A stretch of 41,919 bases of DNA from an uncultured bacterium (GTDB taxonomy: Bacteria; Verrucomicrobiota; Kiritimatiellia; RFP12; UBA1067): NCBI GenBank assembly GCA_902761035.1, contig CACWIW010000032.1, positions 1 through 41,919 on the forward strand, written 5' to 3'. A model generated the notes under the pieces. That model saw only the letters and a list, made by a program, of their open reading frames with translations, ran no database searches and was not told the origin of the DNA. A program made the position numbers and the translations under genes. This document shows, piece after piece, positions 8,682 through 15,062 of this stretch (positions within the stretch are counted from its first letter, which is position 1; each line of letters begins with the position of its first letter).

Positions 8682-9548
8682 ATGGCAAATATCGCTATAA
8701 TCGGTTTAGTCGGAAGGTCGCTTTTCTTCAACGTGCCGCGTTTCCACACGGGCGGGGAGACGATTCATGCAACTGGCTTTTACGAGGAGTGGGGCGGCAA
8801 GGGGTTCAACCAGGCAGTTGCGGCGGCAAGGCAGGGCGCGAAGGTCTCTTTTCTGGGCAAGGTCGGCAATGAGGCCGATTCACGCGCCGTGAGTGCCTTC
8901 TGCGAGAAGGCAGGCATTGCGCCAGTCGTGTACTATTCCGATCCGTCTGTCCTGCCGACAGCGTGTGCGGCGATTCTGACGGACGGTTCGGGCGAGACGC
9001 GCGTGACGGTGGCGCGTGGCAGCGAACTGGACGAAGCGGACGTTGACTTCGGTTTCAAGGACAAGATCGCCGCCGCAGACGTTCTTCTCCTGAACAACGA
9101 GGTGCCGGAGGAGGTGAATCTCCATGCATCGGAGATTGCCGAAGCGAACGGAGTGAAGATCATATTCAATCCTGCGCCATCGCGTCCGGTCCCGGAGGCG
9201 CTTAAGAAGCGCGTGTTTCTTTGGACGCCCAACGAATTCGAGGAGGCTGCGCTTGGGGATGTGCCGGGCGAAGTCGTCACGACGCTCGGTGCGAAGGGGT
9301 GCCGTATCCGCTCGACGGGCGAAGTCATCCCCACGCCGCCAGCGGAGGCCGTAGATTCCACGGGCGCGGGCGACACGTTCAACGGCGTCCTCGCCGTGCG
9401 GCTCGCGGAAGGGGCGTCGCTGTGCGACGCTTGCATCTCAGCAAACGCGGCTGCGGCGCAGTCCGTGGCTGTGCGCCATGTTCTGCCGTCCATACCATAC
9501 AGAGTTGCTAGGCTAGTGCCGTGTTCGCGACTACCACGGATGCGGTGA
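8682..9548 (+). CDS. PfkB-family (ribokinase-like) sugar kinase
   Basis: This 288-aa protein has the PfkB fold markers: an N-terminal strand with IGLVGR, the substrate-binding GGKGFNQAVAAARQGA, LTDGSGETRVTV, NPAPSRPVP, WTPNEFEEAALG, and the C-terminal DSTGAGDTFNG. Asp231 is the predicted catalytic base and GAGD forms the anion hole. It would phosphorylate the imported sugar or aglycone with ATP. The last 30 residues (after AAQSVAVRHVLPSIP) diverge from typical ribokinase ends and are Arg-rich, so the 3' end may be slightly rearranged. It is the last gene of the run. Positions 9549-9682 hold no clear gene, although one frame reads open for about 48 codons to a stop near 9661. Confidence 0.82.
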   Translation: MANIAIIGLVGRSLFFNVPRFHTGGETIHATGFYEEWGGKGFNQAVAAARQGAKVSFLGKVGNEADSRAVSAFCEKAGIAPVVYYSDPSVLPTACAAILTDGSGETRVTVARGSELDEADVDFGFKDKIAAADVLLLNNEVPEEVNLHASEIAEANGVKIIFNPAPSRPVPEALKKRVFLWTPNEFEEAALGDVPGEVVTTLGAKGCRIRSTGEVIPTPPAEAVDSTGAGDTFNGVLAVRLAEGASLCDACISANAAAAQSVAVRHVLPSIPYRVARLVPCSRLPRMR

Positions 9549-9682
9549 TCGGCCAGTCTCCGCCTGTCGACGGCGCATCCAAGCGCTGTAAGGTCAAGGT
9601 CATCGGCATAAGCCTGTTGTTGTACCCGCCGGCCCGCGCGCTTTCCGTGTTCATCAAGTAGCGCCCGCAAAACTCCGCTTTG

Positions 9683-9691
9683 TGGTATAAT
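9683..9691 (+). promoter_or_regulatory. Extended -10 promoter, probably leaderless
   Basis: TGG followed by TATAAT (9686-9691). The ATG at 9700 follows after only 8 nt, so transcription should begin at or next to the start codon. No -35 or Shine-Dalgarno site is visible. Confidence 0.7.
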
Positions 9692-9699
9692 CTCCGCCG

Positions 9700-11142
9700 A
9701 TGAATAATATACAAACGCATTCGTCGGCGCTGACGCGCCGTTGGTTCATTGGCGGCTTGGCCGCAGGTTTCGGTGCGATGCGCATCCCGCGCGTCTTCGC
9801 CGCACAAGGCGCGGCGTCGCGTCCCGGCGCGCGATTGAAAATCGGAGTTCTGAGCGATGTCCACATCAAGAACCCCGGCGACGAGGCCACGTTCATCAAG
9901 GCGCTCGCCTACTTCCGCGACAATGGTGCGGACGGCGTGCTGATCGCCGGCGACATCGCGGACACCGGCCGGGCCGCGCAGCTAAAGATCTGCGCGGACT
10001 GCTGGTACAAGACCTTCCCGGACGGCAAGGCGCCGGACGGGCGTCCCGTGGAGCAGCTGTTCGTCTACGGCAACCACGACATTGACGGCTGGAAATGGAA
10101 GTCGAACGCCGACTTGTACAAGAAGCATCCCGAACTGAAGCAGACCGACGCCCTCGGCTTCGAGAGGAACCGCGCCCGCGTGTGGGAAGAGCTCTTCCAC
10201 GAGAAGTTCGAGCCGATCTGGATGAAGCGCGTCAAGGGCTACGCGGTCATCGGCGCACACTGGGGCAACATCCAGATCGAGGATTTCATGAAGGCGCACG
10301 GCAAGGAGATCGAACCGTCGATGCCGTTCTTCTACACGCAGCACGCGCATCCGCGCAACACCTGCTTCGGCTCGTGGGCGTGGGGACGCGACGACGGACG
10401 CTCCACGCGCGCGCTGAGTCCGTTCCCGAACGCGGTTGCGTTCTCGGGGCACAGCCACTACACGCTCACAGACGAGCGGACCGTGTGGCAGGGCGCGTTC
10501 ACGTCCGTGAACACCGCATCACTCAAATACGCCTCGACCGACTACGCGCTCCGCGAGAACATGCCCGGCAACGGACACGGCTACCGCGGCGAGAAGCGCC
10601 GGCACCAGATGCCGAACCTCAAGACGTCGAACGGACGCCAGGGAATGCTGATGTCCGTGTTCGACGACCACATCGCGCTCGCGCGCCGCGAGTTCGTGAC
10701 GGACAAGTCGCTCGGCGACGACTGGGTGATCTCGTTCCCCTGTGCGGAGTCGAAGCCTTTCGCCTACGCCGCGCACGCGAAGAAGCGCACGGCCCCAGAG
10801 TTCGCCGCCGGCGCGACGGCGAAGGCCGTGAAGATGAAGAACGAGAAGCGGGGCGAGTTGATCGAGATCACCTTCCCGTCGGCGCGTACGCAGGCGAAGT
10901 GCCGCGTGTTCGAGTACGAGGTCACGGCCACGCTCGTCGAGGACGACGTCGATCTCGTGCAGGCGCAGCGCCGCGTGATGGCGCCTGATTTCCATCTGCC
11001 GGAAACCGCCGAGGGGAAGTCCGGTACGTGCGTGTTCGCCGTGTCGGAACTCCCGCTCAAAGGCCGCTACCGCTTCGACGTGCGCCCCGTCGAGTGTTTC
11101 GGACACAAAGGCGCGGCCATCCACGCCGAACTGGCGGTATAG
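9700..11142 (+). CDS. Tat-exported metallophosphoesterase
   Basis: This 480-aa protein begins with a twin-arginine signal (TRRWFIGGLAAGFGAM, residues about 12-27), implying folded export. The calcineurin-like phosphoesterase motifs are complete: Asp53 and His55 in LSDVHI, Asp85 in GDIAD, Asn125-His126 in GNHD, His around 181 in GAHWG, and His251/His253 in GHSHY. These ligate a two-metal centre. A C-terminal beta-rich domain (about 370-480) follows. The substrate is unknown; removal of phosphate from exported or dietary phosphoesters is plausible. It has its own promoter, so it is not strictly part of the kinase operon. Confidence 0.82.
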   Translation: MNNIQTHSSALTRRWFIGGLAAGFGAMRIPRVFAAQGAASRPGARLKIGVLSDVHIKNPGDEATFIKALAYFRDNGADGVLIAGDIADTGRAAQLKICADCWYKTFPDGKAPDGRPVEQLFVYGNHDIDGWKWKSNADLYKKHPELKQTDALGFERNRARVWEELFHEKFEPIWMKRVKGYAVIGAHWGNIQIEDFMKAHGKEIEPSMPFFYTQHAHPRNTCFGSWAWGRDDGRSTRALSPFPNAVAFSGHSHYTLTDERTVWQGAFTSVNTASLKYASTDYALRENMPGNGHGYRGEKRRHQMPNLKTSNGRQGMLMSVFDDHIALARREFVTDKSLGDDWVISFPCAESKPFAYAAHAKKRTAPEFAAGATAKAVKMKNEKRGELIEITFPSARTQAKCRVFEYEVTATLVEDDVDLVQAQRRVMAPDFHLPETAEGKSGTCVFAVSELPLKGRYRFDVRPVECFGHKGAAIHAELAV

Positions 11143-11172
11143 GAACGACCTGAATCACTTCCACAACTAAAA

Positions 11173-11178
11173 TACTAT
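11173..11178 (+). promoter_or_regulatory. Candidate -10 of the DUF4838 gene
   Basis: TACTAT lies 8 nt before the ATG at 11187, in the AT-rich stretch AAAATACTATCGCATACT. No Shine-Dalgarno site is visible, which would again fit a leaderless or near-leaderless message. There is no good -35. Confidence 0.35.
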
Positions 11179-11186
11179 CGCATACT

Positions 11187-13592
11187 ATGAAAACTTTGAA
11201 CTCATTCTTCCTACTGGCGGCATGGACATGCAGTGCCGCCTTTGCAGCCCCCAGCGTCGCTTCGCTTGAGATCGCCACGCGCGGACAACCGGCGGCATAC
11301 ACGATCGTGATCCCCGAAAAGGCAAGTCCGGTCGAGAAATACGCGGCAGAGGAGCTTCAGGGGTTCCTCGAACAGGTCACGGGCGTGAAGCTGCCCGTCG
11401 CCTTGGACGTCGCGCCGCTTCCGTCCAAGGCGATCCTGTTGGGCGAAACGCGATATTCGCTTGCACTGCTGAACGGCGGCCGTGACGGAGCACGGCCCTC
11501 CCGTTGTGGCGGCTTTGATCCGAAGACGCTCGGTAGCGACGGATTCTGTCTTGCGGCGTGTCCGCCGCATCTCGTTGCCTACGGTTCGGCGAAGCGCGGC
11601 GCGCTGTATGCGGCGTACGAGATCCTTGAGACCTACGCCGGATGCAGGTGGTACGCCTCGTGGCACAGCGTGATCCCGAAGAAGAGCGGCGTCTGCGTGC
11701 CCGCCAACCTCGACGACGTGCAGACACCGGCCTTCGCCATGCGCCAGCCGTACTGGTACGACATCAACGGACACCGCGACCTCGCGGCGCGCCTTCGCGT
11801 GAACGGTTTCAACTGCACGCGCGGCGACGTCGATGAAAAGTACGGCGGCGACACGTTCCGCTTCGGCGGCGGACTCGGCAGTTGCCACACGTTCAATAGG
11901 CTGTTGCCGCCAAGCATCTACTTCGACAAGCATCCTGAGTACTTCAGCCTCGTGAAGGGGAAGCGTCGCAAGGACCGCACGCAGCTCTGCCTCACGAATC
12001 CCGACGTGCTGCGCATCGTCACGTCCAATGTGCTGGAGCGTATCCGCAAGGATCCCGGCGCGAAGTTCTACGGCGTGAGCCAGAACGACTGGTACAACTA
12101 CTGCGAGTGCGAGAAGTGCGCCGCGATCGACGCCGAGGAGGAGAGCCACGCCGGGACGATGGTGCGCTTCGTGAACGCAATCGCCGAGGCGGTGGAGAAG
12201 GCGTTCCCCGACGCGGTGATTGAGACGCTCGCCTACCAGTACACGCGCAAGCCGCCGAAGAAAACGCGCCTGCGCCGCAACGTGGTGCCGTGTCTCTGCT
12301 CCATCGAATGCGACTTCACGCGTCCGATTCCCGAAAGCCCGTACGCCGAGGATAAGGCGTTCATGAAGGACATCTGCGGATGGAAGACGCAGACCGACCA
12401 GCTCTACCTCTGGGACTACGTGACGGAGTTCCAGAACTTCACGTTGCCGTTCCCGAACGTCTATGCGCTCAAGGGGAATCTGCAGTTCTTCCGCGACAAC
12501 AACGTGAAAGAGATGTTCGCGGAAGGCGCCCAGCTCGGTCGCCATGCGGAGTTCGCAGAATTGAAGGGTTGGCTGCTCGCGAAACTGATGTGGAATCCGG
12601 AACTCGACGTGAAGCCGCTGATCGACGACTTCTTCGCCGGCTACTACGGCAACGCCGCGCCGTTCATCCGCGAGTACTTCGAGGAGATGCACAGACGCCA
12701 GGCCGTCTGGTCGGCGAATCCCAACAATCCGCTCCGCATCTGGACAAGCGCGGCTTTCAAGTCGCTGGATGACGAGTTCATCGAATGGGCGAAGCCGCTT
12801 TGGAAGAAGGCGGTCGATGCGGTGAAGGACGATCCGGCGTTGTCGTACAACGTGAGGATGTCCGAGTTTTCGTTCGACTTCCTGCGTCTGGAACGCATGA
12901 ATCCGAAGCCCGTGCGCAAGGAGGTCCTCTTCGCGCCGTCTCCCGAGAACGACGCCCGCATCGCGGAGGTCAAGGCGCTTACGCAGTCGCTTCTCGACAG
13001 GATGGCCGAGGCGAAGGACATCAGCCTCTCCGAGAGTCGGGCGCGGCACGATGCGCTCGTCGCCGGATGGAAGGCGTGTGTCTCGCCCTCCACCAACGCC
13101 GCCGTCAACGCCGTCGAATCGCAACGCGCGGTGCTGGAGGAGCGCTACCTCAGTCTCTCGCGTCCCGGACAGTGGGGCGCGTTCGTGGACGATCCCAAGG
13201 CGGCGGACGGCAAGGCGCTCAAGCTCTTCAACACGCATTTCGAGTGGTGCACCTCCTTCCCCATGGGCAAGGTCGCGTTCAAGCCGGGCGCAAAATACAA
13301 GTTGCGCGCGCGGGTGCGCGTGGAGAAGATGCGTGACGGCGGCGAGGCGTTCTGGGCGGGGGTGTACGATTCCGTGACGAGGAAAGACGCCAGCATCATT
13401 TTTCCCCGGACGGATGCCGTCAAAGACGCAGAATACTTCTGGTACGACGTCTGCACCTGGACGCCGCGCGCGGACGGCATGGAATACTTCTGGATAGGTC
13501 CTGGCCGCTTCGGTGTGGACGGCAAGAGTAACATCCAGGCGATTTACATCGACAAGATAGAATTGTCATTCGCCAAACATTCCGATAACTGA
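11187..13592 (+). CDS. Exported DUF4838 glycosidase-associated protein
   Basis: This 801-aa protein has a signal peptide (MKTLNSFFLLAAWTCSAAFA). An alpha-glucuronidase/GH20b-like N-domain (about 25-165; KYAAEELQGFLEQVTGVKLP, GALYAAYEILETYAGCRWYA) precedes a DUF4838 barrel (about 190-470, including KFYGVSQNDWYNYCECEKCAAID). The C-terminal about 140 residues look like a beta-sandwich carbohydrate-binding module. DUF4838 proteins occur in polysaccharide loci, but their reaction is not defined here. The palindromic insert at 11478-11502 adds a GGRDGARPS loop (about residues 98-106) between N-domain strands without breaking the frame. No terminator is evident; a weak hairpin lies at 13681-13711. 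Confidence 0.75.
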   Translation: MKTLNSFFLLAAWTCSAAFAAPSVASLEIATRGQPAAYTIVIPEKASPVEKYAAEELQGFLEQVTGVKLPVALDVAPLPSKAILLGETRYSLALLNGGRDGARPSRCGGFDPKTLGSDGFCLAACPPHLVAYGSAKRGALYAAYEILETYAGCRWYASWHSVIPKKSGVCVPANLDDVQTPAFAMRQPYWYDINGHRDLAARLRVNGFNCTRGDVDEKYGGDTFRFGGGLGSCHTFNRLLPPSIYFDKHPEYFSLVKGKRRKDRTQLCLTNPDVLRIVTSNVLERIRKDPGAKFYGVSQNDWYNYCECEKCAAIDAEEESHAGTMVRFVNAIAEAVEKAFPDAVIETLAYQYTRKPPKKTRLRRNVVPCLCSIECDFTRPIPESPYAEDKAFMKDICGWKTQTDQLYLWDYVTEFQNFTLPFPNVYALKGNLQFFRDNNVKEMFAEGAQLGRHAEFAELKGWLLAKLMWNPELDVKPLIDDFFAGYYGNAAPFIREYFEEMHRRQAVWSANPNNPLRIWTSAAFKSLDDEFIEWAKPLWKKAVDAVKDDPALSYNVRMSEFSFDFLRLERMNPKPVRKEVLFAPSPENDARIAEVKALTQSLLDRMAEAKDISLSESRARHDALVAGWKACVSPSTNAAVNAVESQRAVLEERYLSLSRPGQWGAFVDDPKAADGKALKLFNTHFEWCTSFPMGKVAFKPGAKYKLRARVRVEKMRDGGEAFWAGVYDSVTRKDASIIFPRTDAVKDAEYFWYDVCTWTPRADGMEYFWIGPGRFGVDGKSNIQAIYIDKIELSFAKHSDN
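11478..11502. repeat. In-frame palindromic element inside the DUF4838 gene
   Basis: GGCCGTG (11478-11484), a 6-nt ACGGAG loop and CACGGCC (11491-11497), then CTCCC. The same unit occurs in opposite orientation at 15863-15887. Confidence 0.75.
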
Positions 13593-13680
13593 CGAGAGGG
13601 TCTGACTGGCATGAACGTCTAATCTGAAGTTCCACGGAGTTGTTGCGTGAGGAATTCTTTTGTGCGGCAATAAACATAGG

Positions 13681-13711
13681 TGAGGGCTATGCGATTCCGC
13701 ATGGTACCTCA
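13681..13711. terminator. Weak hairpin between convergent genes
   Basis: TGAGG (13681-13685) pairs with CCTCA (13707-13711) outside an ATGCG/CGCAT stem. There is no T-tract. It lies between the plus-strand DUF4838 gene and the minus-strand zinc-ribbon remnant and could end transcription from either side. Confidence 0.25.
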
Positions 13712-13731
13712 TCAAACATGAAGCGAACACA

Positions 13732-14021
13732 TCATATGTTCATTATCACATAGGCACTAAGCGCAAAGAACGACAGGATTAATGTCAAAGGCAACATGCA
13801 CCCACTTCTGCCGCCGCCAACTGATGTGCATATTGCCAGATGTGTTTCACGCCATTTATTGTGGCACTCTTGGCAGAAGAACTTGTGCTTACCAGACCGC
13901 CAGGCTTCAATCGTGCGATTGTCATGCGACACCTCGCGCCTACACCGAGCACAGCGGAATGTCGCCGGAGGCTTTGCACTGAAGACCGACCTAATAAAGG
14001 TTTTTGATCAAGTGTGTTCAT
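13732..14021 (-). pseudogene. Frameshifted small zinc-ribbon membrane protein
   Basis: The minus strand starts MNTLDQK at 14021. If the run of five A (plus-strand T 14001-14005) had one more A, it would continue as TFIRSVFSAKPPATFRCARCRREV and on to a stop at 13732. The restored product would be about 96 aa, with a zinc ribbon of two Cys pairs (CARC and CQEC), then a Gly/Arg linker and one C-terminal membrane helix (LPLTLILSFFALSAYVIM). As the sequence stands, the second frame lacks an ATG and opens only from a GTG at 13932. Either a sequencing error in a homopolymer or true decay would explain it. No known family is recognised. Confidence 0.5.
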
Positions 14022-14037
14022 TTGCTTTGTATCCTAT

Positions 14038-14413
14038 CTATCCCTGTCCAGAGCTTTTGATAGTTTTTATGCTGGCGGTGATGAGCTTGATGAGTTCGGT
14101 ACAGTCGGCGCAGAGCGAGTCGAATGCAGGTGACGGCGCGGCAATTTTACTGTCGCGAAGGAGTTCGAGCCAATATTCAGTCTCTGCTGTTTCCTTGAGC
14201 GCAATCTGGAGTTTCGACCCAAAATCAGTTTCACTTTGCGCATGGCGGCTTTCGGCGATATTCGCGCCGATTGATGTGCCTGATCGTAGCTTCTGCTTCG
14301 CAATGACCGACTCCTTACGGTCGCGAAGATATTTATATAGGCGAACGATTATATAGGCGAACGATGCGCAAAACGAAGGCTTTTAACTTGGTGGATAGGA
14401 TGCTGTTTTTCAT
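14038..14413 (-). pseudogene. Four-helix bundle protein (S23/IVP type), broken by a 16-bp duplication
   Basis: The minus strand starts at 14413 with AAAGGA 9 nt upstream and reads MKNSILSTKLKAFVLRIVRLY. It then goes out of frame at a perfect 16-bp tandem duplication (14334-14365). Removing one copy restores 119 codons: KYLRDRKESVIAKQKLRSGTS, IGANIAESRHAQSETDF, QIALKETAETEYWLELL, LCADCTELIKLI and so on. This is the classic pattern of the four-helix bundle family first known from 23S rRNA intervening sequences, and related in fold to Avd proteins of diversity-generating retroelements. The length without the duplication (360 nt) is an exact multiple of three and matches the family. It lies immediately downstream of tmRNA. 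Confidence 0.8.
14334..14365. repeat. Perfect 16-bp tandem duplication
   Basis: TATATAGGCGAACGAT occurs at 14334-14349 and again at 14350-14365. It adds 16 nt to the four-helix bundle gene and shifts its frame. Confidence 0.95.
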
Positions 14414-14475
14414 CAGATGTTGTCCTTTCTTTCGTACCGCCGTAGGTCATAGGTTATAGTGAATAACGAATAACT

Positions 14476-14556
14476 TCCACCATTAGGGAATAGGTCCAAT
14501 GACGACCCATTCTCAACCTATTCACTATTCACTATCACCTATTCCCTAATGGTGGA
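14476..14556. repeat. 20-bp inverted repeat overlapping the tmRNA 3' end
   Basis: The arms at 14476-14495 and 14537-14556 are exact reverse complements. The right arm includes the last 7 nt of tmRNA (with the encoded CCA), so the left arm is an inverted copy of the tmRNA tail plus 13 nt downstream. TATTCACTAT-type simple sequence lies inside, and its complement-like ATAGTGAATA lies to the left (about 14456). It may act as the tmRNA terminator or mark an insertion event. Confidence 0.85.
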
Positions 14557-14903
14557 GGTGGGGGGAGTCGAACCCCCGTCCGAAACGGCTTTGGCCAAAC
14601 ATCTACGCGTGTATTCCGCCTTTGATCTCGCATCCGGTACGCCGACGAACGGGCTTATCCGGACGCAACCGCTCGGTTATACGTGACCCAAACGCGCGAA
14701 CGGAGCGCCCAAGGGCAAGTCCTGCTGAATGAGGCTTCCCCGCCTAGCAGGCGTCAGCGGTTCAGCCGGGGGCCGTTAATTAGGCCGCCATGCGGTAATC
14801 AGCTTTCGCAATTACTCTTTTTTCCCGTTTTTTAACGAGGCCAACGAGAATCCTCGACGCGCAATCTGGTCTCCACGCATCCCGTCGAAACCGGATCACC
14901 CCC
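14550..14903 (-). ncRNA. ssrA: Transfer-messenger RNA (tmRNA)
   Basis: Read on the minus strand this is a 354-nt tmRNA that rescues stalled ribosomes. The 5' end GGGGGTG starts the conserved GATCCGGTTTCGACGGG block. The 3' end has the T-arm GGGGGTTCGACTCCCCC, then CACCTCC-A-CCA, which pairs with the 5' end as a 7-bp acceptor stem (one G-U). CCA is encoded. The likely tag frame starts at the resume codon GCG (14809) and encodes AKADYRMAA, ending TAA at 14780. The tag start is inferred from the position and the hydrophobic AA end. Several GC-rich pseudoknot-like stems follow. It is a one-piece molecule, not permuted. Confidence 0.96.
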
Positions 14904-14930
14904 AAGTTCCCTTGAGGAAAAACGGCACAT

Positions 14931-14959
14931 ATTATCCTCTTTCTCGCCCTCCATGTCAA
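14931..14959 (-). promoter_or_regulatory. tmRNA promoter
   Basis: On the minus strand TTGACA (14959-14954), a 17-bp spacer and GATAAT (14936-14931). This is close to the sigma-70 consensus. The start would fall about 20 nt before the mature tmRNA 5' end. Confidence 0.85.
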
Positions 14960-14983
14960 GGGGGTCGGGAATATTTTTCAAAA

Positions 14984-15011
14984 TTGCCTAAAATCTCTTT
15001 TTTGCTATACT
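14984..15011 (+). promoter_or_regulatory. Promoter of the GH5-like gene
   Basis: TTGCCT (14984-14989), a 16-bp spacer and TATACT (15006-15011) with TGC directly before it. It is divergent from the tmRNA promoter. The leader of about 45 nt has AAAGG near 15050. Confidence 0.65.
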
Positions 15012-15062
15012 GTTCGCCAAAGGAAAACCAGCGAAGTTAATCCAAACAGAAAGGTCAGTGCA

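Noticed and set aside
9508..9864. 118-codon minus-strand frame after the kinase gene
   Set aside because: It overlaps the promoter and Tat signal of the phosphoesterase gene and has no recognisable domain.
11211..13238. 675-codon open frame on the minus strand
   Set aside because: It runs opposite the DUF4838 gene with the same low-complexity composition. The plus-strand gene has a signal peptide and family motifs.
13796..14356. 186-codon open frame on the plus strand
   Set aside because: It is the complement of the broken four-helix bundle and zinc-ribbon genes. The minus strand carries recognisable family sequence.
14038..14413. Accessory protein (Avd) of a diversity-generating retroelement
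   Set aside because: The fold class fits, but there is no reverse transcriptase, template repeat or variable repeat in the window.
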